From CAYRQP01 sp964426545 (lineage in GTDB: Bacteria > Fermentibacterota > Fermentibacteria > Fermentibacterales > JCC-6), in contig CAYRQP010000004.1 in the NCBI GenBank assembly GCA_964426545.1, positions 62,001-126,000 on the forward strand: 64,000 nt of DNA, in the 5' to 3' direction. Made by a program: the position numbers and the translations under genes. This document shows positions 31,836-40,939 of the stretch, one piece after another (position 1 is the first letter of the stretch; every line of letters begins with the position of its first letter). The notes below the pieces were generated by a model. That model was not told where the DNA came from, did no database searches, and saw only the letters and a list, made by a program, of their open reading frames with translations.

Positions 31836-32876
31836 CTAGAAAAGTTCTCCAAATTCCATCTGTATTCCGAGTCCTTCGTCCGAATATGCAACATCAGCAC
31901 GCAGTACACTTCCGCCCGGGATACCAAGTCGAAGACCTATTCCCGCATCATAATGAAGGCGGCCCCATCTCAATTCACTGAACTCATTGGCTACCTGTCC
32001 CGCATCACCGAATGCGGCAAATCCAAATTTGAAAGCACCATCTCCTTCGCCGAGAGAATACACCCATTGACGCAGTTCCAGATTGAGAACTACACTTATA
32101 TCACCGTAGAAACGATCGTCTGTAAAGCCGCGCAAACCTTGAGTTCCGCCCAGTTTGCTCAAAAACGGGAACGGAGTTTTTTCGCTGTTGAAGTGATTGT
32201 TCAGGGTTATGCAGAACGCAGGAGTAGTGGTCTCTGTAATCGGGTGAATGACAGCGATACGGCTTCGCAGGTTGGACCATTCTATTCCATCCCCATACTG
32301 CCGTATGTAGTAAACGTCCGCATATCCCCCCATTGATACAGGGAAAGCATATTCAGCTTTGATGACCGGTCCTGTACTCCAGAGAGATCCATACATATCC
32401 GTTGGAGAACTGTCCCATACAGAATTTTCTTCCCTGTCATATACTGAAGAGTGGTTTACCTTAACTCCGGCTGAAACAGTGAAGTTGTCGAAAGATGGAA
32501 ACTCATAAGATACTTCTGCTGTCTGCAGTTCCTGGTGATAGTTGGTGCATGTATCCGGATTTCCATCATTGCCGGAACCATAGAAGTTCCTGTTCCTGCT
32601 GACCCTGTAGTCGAGTGTAAGCCGCCAGAGTCCGCCTCCATCCGGAAAAAGAAATTGGGGGGAAGCGCGCAGCGCACCCTTTGTGCAGTAATAAGCCATG
32701 CAGTTGAATCCAAAGGGATTGTAGGGCTCGCTCATGTTATGCGTAAGGTTTCCACCAAACAAGAATCCTGATTCCGAACCGTAACTGAGCAGCGGAAATA
32801 TTTCCCAGGCAGAGCCTGAAGAACAAACTAAAACCAGGATACCTGTGAAAAGTATAATCTTTCTCAAGAAAGTCAT
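31836..32876 (-). CDS. Omp85-superfamily (BamA/TamA C-terminal type) outer-membrane barrel
   Basis: 346 residues from the ATG at 32876 with SD GGGGGAG. Signal peptide about 1-22. No POTRA domains; nearly the whole mature part is beta-barrel, with the surface-antigen signature GGTQGLRGFTDDRFYGD (about 255-270) and a closing FGELF C-terminus. This is the 'Bacterial surface antigen' barrel without POTRA, seen in small patatin-like or orphan Omp85 proteins. Together with the FadL-like gene nearby it shows this organism has an outer membrane. Confidence 0.8.
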   Translation of the reverse strand: MTFLRKIILFTGILVLVCSSGSAWEIFPLLSYGSESGFLFGGNLTHNMSEPYNPFGFNCMAYYCTKGALRASPQFLFPDGGGLWRLTLDYRVSRNRNFYGSGNDGNPDTCTNYHQELQTAEVSYEFPSFDNFTVSAGVKVNHSSVYDREENSVWDSSPTDMYGSLWSTGPVIKAEYAFPVSMGGYADVYYIRQYGDGIEWSNLRSRIAVIHPITETTTPAFCITLNNHFNSEKTPFPFLSKLGGTQGLRGFTDDRFYGDISVVLNLELRQWVYSLGEGDGAFKFGFAAFGDAGQVANEFSELRWGRLHYDAGIGLRLGIPGGSVLRADVAYSDEGLGIQMEFGELF

Positions 32877-33060
32877 AATCTCCCCCATTAGTTGTTTGGA
32901 TTGAAACAATATCTACTATCATACTTTAATTATACGCAAGATTGTATTCCATGAGAACACCGCTGCCGAAGAGAACCTGCGTTACCTTTCATAGAACCAG
33001 AAATATCATTATACTCTATTATTGTGCTAGTATTTATTCACCTTATAAAAAGCAGGGGTT

Positions 33061-34039
33061 TTGAAATCTCTAGTCATTGTAATCACCATTTCAGCACTGA
33101 TGGCATCTTTGGCCATTGCAGGAAATGGCCGGAAACCCGTATGCCGGTTATGCGTCTGCCGTTCTCAGCGATGGCGACATCAAGGCAGAAGCAATGTACC
33201 TCGGCGGTACTCTCGGAATGTCATATAAAATTAATGACATGTTCTCGATTGCTGTTGCCGGGAGAGATGTCTCTGCCACTAAGGCCTATGAAGGGCAAGG
33301 ATACTTTAACACAATGTACTACACTATGGAAGATACCGTTCTGACACCGCACCCGGGAACGGTTTCGCGTGTACTCGACTGTGAGAAGAAGGCAAGCGGA
33401 TTCAACGGAATCATCGGGTTGGACATTGCTCTAATCGAAAATCTCAATATAGGTCTAAGGTATGAAACTGCGACTGAATTGGAATTCGAGACAACAGTGA
33501 CGCAGAATGACTGGGCGATGTTCGGTCTCCCGGATTCTTCTTTTACTGATGGATATCTCCAGAGAAGAGACCTTCCTGCAGTATTCTCAGGAGGAATTTC
33601 ATATGGACTTACTCCGGATATTACCGTAAGCGTCATGTATAACCACTTTTTCGTGGAAACGGCGGAAGATGAGAATGCAGGTATAGACAGCATGTATACA
33701 GACGGGTCTGATATTGCATTTGGAATAGACTATCTTGTCTCACCCGGAATTCTTATTAGTGTGGGTTATCTGAATTCTAACAATGGCGGATGCGATGTTG
33801 TCTATGAAGATACTGAAACAGTACCGGGTACTTACAGTGAATTCGAATATTCTCTCAACAGCAATGCTATTGGCGGCGGTGTGAAATACTCAGTCAACGA
33901 AACTCTGGCATTTACTCTTGCCGGCGGGCACAACTTCTATAAAGAAGGTCTGGGGACATTTCCTGACGCAACAGGCTCAGAAGGAATCTTCAATAAGTCA
34001 GCCACTTACTTCGGTCTCGGAGCCGAACTCAGTTTCTGA
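33061..34039 (+). pseudogene. FadL/OMPP1-like outer-membrane protein, truncated and frameshifted
   Basis: A TTG at 33061 starts a perfect signal peptide (KSLVIVITISALMASLAIAGNG), but the barrel continues in another frame from about 33116 (NPYAGYASAVLSDGD... to GLGAELSF). One frameshift near 33125 is needed. The barrel matches the second half of FadL-type transporters (GLDIALIENLNIGLRYETATELEFETTV, then YNHFFVE...DIAFGIDYLVSPGILISVGY), yet the first ~130 residues with the N-terminal hatch are missing. Both a deletion and a frameshift support a decayed gene; if assembled wrongly it could be intact. A strong hairpin follows. Confidence 0.55.
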
Positions 34040-34050
34040 TAGGCACCTTA

Positions 34051-34078
34051 ACAGGGACTGCCGCAAGGCAGTCCCTGT
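34051..34078 (+). terminator. Rho-independent-type terminator
   Basis: A perfect 12-bp stem (ACAGGGACTGCC / GGCAGTCCCTGT) closes a GCAA tetraloop, 11 bp after the FadL-like stop. Only a weak pyrimidine tract (CCTTTCC) follows. Confidence 0.75.
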
Positions 34079-34158
34079 CCTTTCCGGAAGGTATTCCCCA
34101 ACCGGTTCCAAATTAGATATATTTTAATCTGTACAAAAACAGTGTTTAACCAGACAGA

Positions 34159-34881
34159 TTGGCAGTTTTGAGTATACCCCTGATTATCATCCCCACCTAC
34201 AACGAACACGACAATATCGAGAAACTTCTTCCTGTTCTGCTCGGTCTTCCTGTAAATCCGGATGTACTTGTTGTGGATGACAGCAGTCCTGACGGAACGG
34301 CAGAAGTTGTCCGCTCGATGGTATCGACGGGAAGGGTACATCTTCTCTCAAGGGATAAGAAGTCGGGTCTCGGCGGTGCTTATGTTGCGGGATTCAGGTG
34401 GACCCTTGAACCTGAACATACTGAGTATGATCCGATAGTTCAGATGGACGCGGATTTTTCACACAATCCAGAAAAAGTCGAAACACTTATCGAAGCATTA
34501 GAAGAGCATGACCTTGCTATCGGCTCGAGATACTGCAGCGGGGTCAATGTGGTCAACTGGCCGCTCAGCCGACTTCTTCTCTCATGGTTTGCCAACCGCT
34601 ATACCCAGATAATAACAGGGCTTCCTATAAAAGACGCAACAGGCGGTTTCAAGGCTTTCAGGCGGAATGCGCTTGCAAAACTGGACCTCGATGACATCAG
34701 GTCGGATGGTTATTCCTTTCAGATAGAAGTGAGTTATCAATTATTCAAGAAGGGATGCAGCATCACAGAAGTTCCGATAATCTTCATCGACAGGCATGTG
34801 GGTACATCCAAAATGACAAAAAGCATAGTGTGGGAAGCTGTCTGGATGGTCTGGCGACTGCGTTTTCCATGGCTTTCATGA
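34159..34881 (+). CDS. Polyprenol-phosphate mannosyl/glucosyltransferase (DPM1/GtrB-like GT2)
   Basis: 240 residues with TTG start (34159; a second TTG at 34168 also possible). GT-A fold: IIIPTYNEHDNIEKLL, VVDDSSPDGT, MDADFSHNPE (DxD), ATGGFKAFRR and the C-terminal IFIDRHVGTSKM. Lacks C-terminal membrane helices, like soluble DPM1. Makes polyprenyl-phosphate sugar, the donor for membrane GT-C enzymes such as the GT39-like protein at 39662. Starts the polysaccharide region. Confidence 0.85.
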   Translation: MAVLSIPLIIIPTYNEHDNIEKLLPVLLGLPVNPDVLVVDDSSPDGTAEVVRSMVSTGRVHLLSRDKKSGLGGAYVAGFRWTLEPEHTEYDPIVQMDADFSHNPEKVETLIEALEEHDLAIGSRYCSGVNVVNWPLSRLLLSWFANRYTQIITGLPIKDATGGFKAFRRNALAKLDLDDIRSDGYSFQIEVSYQLFKKGCSITEVPIIFIDRHVGTSKMTKSIVWEAVWMVWRLRFPWLS

Positions 34882-34894
34882 GAGAGAATCCTCT

Positions 34895-37138
34895 TTGATA
34901 TCCGCACTTGTATCCCTATTGATTACTGTATCCATAACTCCCCAATGGCAGTTTCAGACTTCTCAGAAATATATCACATCGATTTTTTCGGCTGAAGACG
35001 GCACAATGTGGTGTTCGACTGCGGGCGGGGTGCTTCAATACAAATCTGAAACCGGTTGGGGAAGTGCCCTGATATATCCCGACGACATCCCCTATTACAG
35101 AATCAATGACATATCTGTGAGTGGTGGGAGTATCTGGCTTGCAACAGATGGAGAAGGGCTTGCTCTAAGGCAGAATGGTGACTGGACAAGATTCACAACT
35201 TTCGACGGTGTTCCCGGTTCAGGCGTAATTCATGCAGTTCATGCAGCATCGGGATATGTTTTTGCCGGGACTGACGGGGGGCTGGCAATTGGTAATGCAG
35301 ACGGCTTTATCCCCCTCGAGGAATCCACAACCGGAAATGCTTTCAAAGCCGAAGAAGTTACCGGTATTTCAAGTTCGGGAGACTCTATCTATTTTGCAAC
35401 TGACAGAGGCATCTACATACTTGATTTGAACTTGAGCCCTTTTTCAGCATCAGCCTGGACAGATTTCGAAGAAGCAACAATGAACAGGGGCTTTTCAAAG
35501 GTATATGCCTGCGGAGTCGATTCCGTGTTTGGATTCGGGGAAGGCGGCATTGCATTGCTCGAGGAGAGCGGAGATTGGTTTTGGCTTCTCGATTATTCGC
35601 ATCCGGATTCCATTATCACCGGATTGCTCAGCACCGAATACGGACTGCTTGCTTCAGGCAAGGGAGTAAGACGGTATACAGGAAGCGGCTGGGAGAATTT
35701 TGGCAACAACTACAAATCCGGAATATTCTCTTCATGTCTTGGCTATGCCTGCGGCAGTGTATGGGTTGGATATGGCTTCATAATTCCTGACTGCCGTGAT
35801 ATAGGTTTTGGGCTTGGGCGGTATTCAGACGGCATCTGGAACAATATCGATGTATCGGGAATGCCGGGGCCAAGCTGTTATCAGATTGCATTCGATGAGG
35901 ATAGGATGTACCTTGGAAGCCACTGGATGGGGATTATGGCTTCCTATCCTGATAGCGGCTGGAGTAATTTCAGCTCATTTACAGCCCCGATGCCTAATAC
36001 GCTTAGAACATATTCAGCTGCAGTTGGAGTAATGCCCGGCATTTGGACGGGAAGTTTTTCTTTCGGGGTTACATGGATAGATGACCGGGGTACATATGCA
36101 ATGGATGACGATACCGTTATCACATTTGTCTCGGATTCCATTACCGGGCTTCCGGAATCAGTTGTACAGATAGTTTCACCGCTTCTTAACAATCAGGTGA
36201 TAATGCTGGCATCGCAGGGAGACGCTGTCTGGATAGCCCAGGAAACATTCTGGCAGACACCCGATGAACCAAGCGGGATAGTAGCAGTGTCGGGAGAACC
36301 GGAAAGCGGAGACCTCACATGGACAGCACGAACTGAAAGCGACGGCCTTGCTGCAAAAAATATCCGAATGCTCTTCCCGTGCGGAACAGACAGCCTGTGG
36401 ATTGCATTTGCATCGGAAGGCGGGTGTCAGCTGCTTGTGCATGGCGGAGACCCTGCGGACAAATCAGATGATAGGTGGTTTCCTGCGCACGGGGAAGCAT
36501 ATACATCGGCAAGCGGACTTCCCTCCGGACAAATTTTCTGTTTTACACAGGACGCCAACGGGAATGTGATCGTCGGGACGGGGAATGGTATCTGCCGGTT
36601 TCAGGAAGGTGTATTCAGCACGATAGGCGGTGTTGCGGGAACTGTCAAAGCAATCGAGACAGATGCAGAAGGCAGATTATGGTGCATGACAAACAGTTCA
36701 GTCACATGTATCGACGGTGCCTACATATATCAGTTTACAGAAGATAACTCAGATTATATTCCGTCCAGCCGTGTCGAGAATGAATTCAGTTACTTCAATC
36801 CGGAGGATGGCAGAATATACTTTTCATCTCAGATGGGCTTGTGGAGTATTACTGTCGAAAGCGGTTCTTCCGGCAGTTCCGTACCGCTTTTCTATCCCCA
36901 GCCGTTCTTTCCAAATGAAGAAGCACTCCACCTTGTATGGACAGAAGATACAGAAGAGATCGAAATATCTATCTTCTCGATAGACGGCACATATCGCGGA
37001 ACAATAGACGCGGACTCTCCGTCAGAATGGATATGGGATGGATGCTTTGGCGGCACCGAAGCGGCAACAGGCGTGTATATTGTTCTTATTGAATCGAATA
37101 ACGAGATCGTTATAGAGAAGATCGCTGTGGTGAGATAA
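34895..37138 (+). CDS. Large exported two-component-propeller-like protein with T9SS-type tail
   Basis: 747 residues from a TTG, 13 bp behind the GT2 gene. A short hydrophobic signal is followed by about twelve propeller strand repeats (MWCSTAGGVLQYK, IWLATDGEGLALRQNG, VFAGTDGGLAIGN, PSGQIFCFTQDANGNVIVGTGNGICRF), the Reg_prop repeat. The last 80 residues are a FlgD/T9SS-type tail: FYPQPFFPNEE, IEISIFSIDGTYRGTI, ATGVYIVLIESNNEIVIEKIAVVR. The 46349 protein is a full-length paralogue. A secreted surface protein; partner unknown. Confidence 0.8.
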   Translation: MISALVSLLITVSITPQWQFQTSQKYITSIFSAEDGTMWCSTAGGVLQYKSETGWGSALIYPDDIPYYRINDISVSGGSIWLATDGEGLALRQNGDWTRFTTFDGVPGSGVIHAVHAASGYVFAGTDGGLAIGNADGFIPLEESTTGNAFKAEEVTGISSSGDSIYFATDRGIYILDLNLSPFSASAWTDFEEATMNRGFSKVYACGVDSVFGFGEGGIALLEESGDWFWLLDYSHPDSIITGLLSTEYGLLASGKGVRRYTGSGWENFGNNYKSGIFSSCLGYACGSVWVGYGFIIPDCRDIGFGLGRYSDGIWNNIDVSGMPGPSCYQIAFDEDRMYLGSHWMGIMASYPDSGWSNFSSFTAPMPNTLRTYSAAVGVMPGIWTGSFSFGVTWIDDRGTYAMDDDTVITFVSDSITGLPESVVQIVSPLLNNQVIMLASQGDAVWIAQETFWQTPDEPSGIVAVSGEPESGDLTWTARTESDGLAAKNIRMLFPCGTDSLWIAFASEGGCQLLVHGGDPADKSDDRWFPAHGEAYTSASGLPSGQIFCFTQDANGNVIVGTGNGICRFQEGVFSTIGGVAGTVKAIETDAEGRLWCMTNSSVTCIDGAYIYQFTEDNSDYIPSSRVENEFSYFNPEDGRIYFSSQMGLWSITVESGSSGSSVPLFYPQPFFPNEEALHLVWTEDTEEIEISIFSIDGTYRGTIDADSPSEWIWDGCFGGTEAATGVYIVLIESNNEIVIEKIAVVR

Positions 37139-37164
37139 GTAATTGTCACAAATAGCCCCCTAAA

Positions 37165-37240
37165 TGTTACAAGTGTTGTAACAAATTGGGTGCAATTTAT
37201 TACAAAAAAATAAACAAATGGGTTGACTTTGTAACAAAGT
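37165..37240 (+). promoter_or_regulatory. Repeated TTGTAACAAA operator-like sites before the DUF4143 gene
   Basis: TTGTAACAAA occurs twice (37176-37185 and 37229-37238). The first is part of TGTTAC-(7)-GTAACA (37165-37183); the second of ACTTTG-TAA-CAAAGT (37226-37240). A TTGACT -35-like element is at 37223-37228. Likely a repressor-binding region for the gene at 37270. Confidence 0.5.
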
Positions 37241-37269
37241 ATATGATATTTCAGCAAACAGGGAGGAAG

Positions 37270-38622
37270 ATGTTTGACAGAAATGTTATAAGTTTCCTGC
37301 ACTCCTGGGAGAACAGTGAAAACAGGAAACCGCTGATAATCAGAGGTGCAAGGCAGGTTGGAAAAACAACAGCAGTAAAGATGTTTGCCGGGAAGTACTC
37401 CGGGTTCATGTATCTTGATTTAGAAGCTCCGGGAGTGAAGAAAATCTTCCAAAAGAAACTTCCGGCAAAAGATGTATTGGCAGCCATCAGGCTTCGCCTT
37501 AATAATGATGCGTCCATAGAAGACTCTCTCCTTTTTGTCGATGAAATTCAGAACTGTCCCGAATCACTGAGTTATCTCAGGCATTTCTATGAAACGATAC
37601 CTAATCTGAAAGTAATTGCATCGGGGTCTCTACTGGATATAATGCTACACCGCAATACAATAGAGTTTCCGGTTGGAAGAGTGGAATTCTGCTTTATGCA
37701 TCCTGTTACATTTCTTGAGTATTTGGGTGCAATCTCTAGGACTGATTTGATAGAAGCGATGGAAACAGTACCCTTCCCTGAATATGCTCATGGGGTTATT
37801 CAAAACGAATTGTCCAATTACATACGCATGGGGGGTATGCCTGAAGTAATAGCATCTTCTGCCAAAAATGTTAACAGCGCAGCTTTATCAAGAATAATGA
37901 CTTCATTGATAGTCTCATTCGAAGATGACATTTCAAAATACGCTAAGAACGAGAATAAAACTAAGATTCTTCGGCACTGTATAGAATCAGTTCCTGATGA
38001 AACAGGAAAAAGAATAAAGTTTGCTGGATTCGGTAATTCTGCATACAGGTCGAGAGAAGTTGGAGAGTCTCTCCGAACATTGCAGAGGGCAATGCTTCTG
38101 TCACTTGTATATCCGACAAATGAAGTTGCCCTGCCTGCTGGAGTAAACAGACGGAAGTCTCCGAGGCTTCAATATCTAGATGTTGGTTTACTGAGTCATG
38201 CGATGGGAATTCAGGATAGTCTTTTTGTTCCCGAAGAACTCAATTCCCTGTATAAAGGCGTTATTGCCGAGCAGTTTATAGGGCAGGAACTTCTTGCACT
38301 TCACACGGAGAGAAGACCATTTGTCAAATTCTGGGCGAGAGAGAAGCACGGTTCTTCCGCTGAAGTAGATTTTGTGATTGAACACAATGGATTGCTGATA
38401 CCGGTCGAAGTAAAGTCAGGTAAAACCGGAACACTCAGGTCTTTGGCGCAGTATATGGCAGTATGCAGCCATGGTTTTGCAATAAGGTTTTATCAGGGTG
38501 CGGTAAGAACAGATGACATCGAGACACCGTCAGGGAAGAAATACAAACTTCTATCCCTGCCACATTTTCTTGTCGGAAAAGTCCATGACTACCTCGACCG
38601 GTTTCTTGAATTAAAGGACTGA
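37270..38622 (+). CDS. AAA+ ATPase with DUF4143 domain
   Basis: 450 residues from ATG 37270 (SD GGGAGG). Walker A RGARQVGKTT (about 20-29), Walker B LLFVDEIQNCPES (about 82-94), sensor-like IASGSLLD, then the DUF4143 winged region (200-350) and a restriction-nuclease-like end (SSAEVDFVIEHNGLLIPVEVKSG, about 362-384). Common, mobile and frequently duplicated in bacteria and archaea; function unknown, possibly a defence-type ATPase. It interrupts the polysaccharide region and has its own operator-like promoter, consistent with insertion. Confidence 0.85.
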   Translation: MFDRNVISFLHSWENSENRKPLIIRGARQVGKTTAVKMFAGKYSGFMYLDLEAPGVKKIFQKKLPAKDVLAAIRLRLNNDASIEDSLLFVDEIQNCPESLSYLRHFYETIPNLKVIASGSLLDIMLHRNTIEFPVGRVEFCFMHPVTFLEYLGAISRTDLIEAMETVPFPEYAHGVIQNELSNYIRMGGMPEVIASSAKNVNSAALSRIMTSLIVSFEDDISKYAKNENKTKILRHCIESVPDETGKRIKFAGFGNSAYRSREVGESLRTLQRAMLLSLVYPTNEVALPAGVNRRKSPRLQYLDVGLLSHAMGIQDSLFVPEELNSLYKGVIAEQFIGQELLALHTERRPFVKFWAREKHGSSAEVDFVIEHNGLLIPVEVKSGKTGTLRSLAQYMAVCSHGFAIRFYQGAVRTDDIETPSGKKYKLLSLPHFLVGKVHDYLDRFLELKD

Positions 38623-38690
38623 TACAGAAATGAGTTATCAGGAAGTATATTATTTGTGTATAGACACACAATCAGAAACATGGTGAACAA

Positions 38691-39665
38691 ATGAACATAC
38701 GGCAGATAAGAGCAGGCGAGAAGTCTCTATGGACTGAATTCGTTAAGCGGTCGAATAACGGTACAATATTTCACACTCCGGAGTTCATAGACTACCACCC
38801 GGAAGGTAAGTTCAACAATCACCACCTTTTTGTAACTGATGGAAAGAAAGAGAAAATAATTGCTGTCATACCGGGAGCACTTTTCAAGCGGGAATACGGA
38901 ATATGGTTTCGTTCGTATCCGGGTGCTTCCTACGGCGGCCCGGTTATTCAGGATGAAACAGGGCTTCGAAAAATAGAAGAGATGACGGATAAACTAATCT
39001 CCTACGGCAGGCATCAGGGATGGAAGGGCATTGAGATCACCCCGCCGCCGATAATCTATTACAGGCGGCCGCACAGCTATCTCGAATTTGCTCTTCTCAA
39101 AAGGGGTTTCGGATATACAAAGCGCGAACTTACTGCTGTGATAGATTTGATGCGTTTGGGGGAAGAACTGACGCTTGGATTCAATTCATCTGCAACCCGC
39201 GGTGTCAGGAAAGCCCTGAAAAGCGGAGTTATTGTGGAAGAAAATCCGGATTTTTCGCAATTCTATCCCGTGCTCGAGAACAATCTTCAGCAGCGTCACG
39301 GAGTTGAGCCCACCCATACATTGGAAGAACTCGAAAAACTTCGCAGGCTTGTTGGAGAAGAGAACATCAGGCAGTTCATAGCAGAGAAGGACGGCGAAGT
39401 CCTTGCAGGGATGGTCATGTTCAACTGCAATCCCCGCGTAACACTTGCTTTTTACATTTCACACGATCAGGAGCATCAGGCACTGCGTCCTGTGAATCTC
39501 GTCTATCTCGAAGTGATAAGATGGGCGAAAAAGATGGGATTCCATTATCTTGACCTTGGCACATTTACCCTTCGGAATGAAGTCAATTACGGGCTCTGCA
39601 GATTCAAGGAGTCCTTTTCTGCAAGGGGTGTTTTCAGGAATACGCTGAGCGGAACCATCTCTTGA
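38691..39665 (+). CDS. FemAB/BioF2-like acetyltransferase-fold protein
   Basis: 324 residues, tandem GNAT-like fold of the FemAB type: GTIFHTPEFIDYHPEG at the start, SYGGPVI, FNSSATRGVRKALKSG, YPVLENNLQQRHGVEPTHTLEEL, and LVYLEVIRWAKKMGFHYLDLGTFT. Such proteins acylate or aminoacylate envelope sugars and peptidoglycan from acyl-CoA or aminoacyl-tRNA. Being the first gene of the coupled polysaccharide operon, it probably decorates the glycan. Its stop overlaps the next start (TTGA). Confidence 0.75.
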   Translation: MNIRQIRAGEKSLWTEFVKRSNNGTIFHTPEFIDYHPEGKFNNHHLFVTDGKKEKIIAVIPGALFKREYGIWFRSYPGASYGGPVIQDETGLRKIEEMTDKLISYGRHQGWKGIEITPPPIIYYRRPHSYLEFALLKRGFGYTKRELTAVIDLMRLGEELTLGFNSSATRGVRKALKSGVIVEENPDFSQFYPVLENNLQQRHGVEPTHTLEELEKLRRLVGEENIRQFIAEKDGEVLAGMVMFNCNPRVTLAFYISHDQEHQALRPVNLVYLEVIRWAKKMGFHYLDLGTFTLRNEVNYGLCRFKESFSARGVFRNTLSGTIS

Positions 39666-40939
39666 TTAGAACAGATAAATATCAGTTATTTGCACTGCTC
39701 TGTTTCTGGGGGGCTCTCCTTATTGTTGTTTTCGGGGGCAGGTTCTATACGACGGATGTTGTGGTCCAGGCAGAAGTAGCCGGCTCCTTTATTGGAGAAA
39801 GGTCTTTTCTGACAGCGTCGGGAAATTATGGTTTTATAGTAACAGGTATCCGTGAAGGTGCTTTCACTCCGCACGGCACAGGTTATTCGGTTCTGCTCAT
39901 TCCCGCTGCAATAGTCGGGAAAATAGCAGGTATGAATGCCCTGAAGGTTGCGGGAGCTCTGCTTAATTGTCTATGGAGCCTTATTTTGACAGGTGCCTGG
40001 TACCTTGTTGCGAAGAAAAAGTATGGTGATGTATCAGTATTGCGGATGCTCGTTCTTGCCATTGGCGGAATGGCTCTCGTCTATGGCAGAATGCCCTACG
40101 ATGTCACATCTGCTGCTGCTGCTGCCATGCTCGGACTGTATTTTCTGGAAAACGGCAGGTTGACGGCGGCAGGGATATGCATTGGACTGGCAATTTTCAT
40201 CAGACTCGACAGTATTCTCCTTCTTCCTGTCTTCTGGCGGGATTGGAAAACAACACTCTCTATGCTGCGCGGCATCGTTCCCTTTCTTCTGCTGATTGCC
40301 TTTGCGAACTGGTACAGATTCGGCAGTCCATTCATGGAAGGACATGCTCAGGATCCCGCAATGGCATTTGCTCCGTTCAAGGGCGGAATTCCGGGACTGT
40401 TTCTCAGCCCGGGGAAAGGGCTGCTCTACTATACCCCGCTTTGTATCTTTGCCCTGTTTTTTCAAAGGGATTGGCGCCTATGGCTTCCTTTTGTCCTTGC
40501 CCTGTTTCTGCATGGGATGCTGCTTGACTGGACAGGCGGAACCGGATGGGGACCCCGATTCCTGTTTATTTCCCTTCCGTTCCTTCTGATACCGCTGGCA
40601 GAGAAGGGAAGGGGCGGAGTCCTGTTCTGGATTATTGGTTCGCTGGGAGTAGTTATCACAATTGCTGCATGCCGGAGCAACACAAATCTCATCGAGCAGA
40701 ATCTGGGAGCAGACCTGTTTTCAGACCCGACACGGCAGAAAGTTTTATGGACCTATGCAAAATCTCCGCTTGTTGGTGCATTCAGTAATTTTGGAAAAGA
40801 TATCCCCGACCTGTTCGGAGCAACGGCTGCACAGTCAGCAGGATTACCTTTTTGGAGCGGTCTGTTTGCGCAGATTGCAGCAGCTGCTGGACTTGCTTTT
40901 GGCGGATTTGCATTCTTGAGAAAGCAGACCCGGGTATGA
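39662..40939 (+). CDS. GT39/ArnT-like integral-membrane glycosyltransferase
   Basis: 425 residues, TTG start inside the previous stop. About ten hydrophobic helices; GGRFYTTDVVVQAEVAGSFIGERS near the start and FTPHGTGYSVLLIPA suggest the GT-C first extracytoplasmic loop with an acidic pair (TTD). It should use a polyprenyl-phosphate sugar, matching the DPM1-like enzyme at 34159. Family-level call; donor and acceptor unknown. Confidence 0.65.
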   Translation: MIRTDKYQLFALLCFWGALLIVVFGGRFYTTDVVVQAEVAGSFIGERSFLTASGNYGFIVTGIREGAFTPHGTGYSVLLIPAAIVGKIAGMNALKVAGALLNCLWSLILTGAWYLVAKKKYGDVSVLRMLVLAIGGMALVYGRMPYDVTSAAAAAMLGLYFLENGRLTAAGICIGLAIFIRLDSILLLPVFWRDWKTTLSMLRGIVPFLLLIAFANWYRFGSPFMEGHAQDPAMAFAPFKGGIPGLFLSPGKGLLYYTPLCIFALFFQRDWRLWLPFVLALFLHGMLLDWTGGTGWGPRFLFISLPFLLIPLAEKGRGGVLFWIIGSLGVVITIAACRSNTNLIEQNLGADLFSDPTRQKVLWTYAKSPLVGAFSNFGKDIPDLFGATAAQSAGLPFWSGLFAQIAAAAGLAFGGFAFLRKQTRV

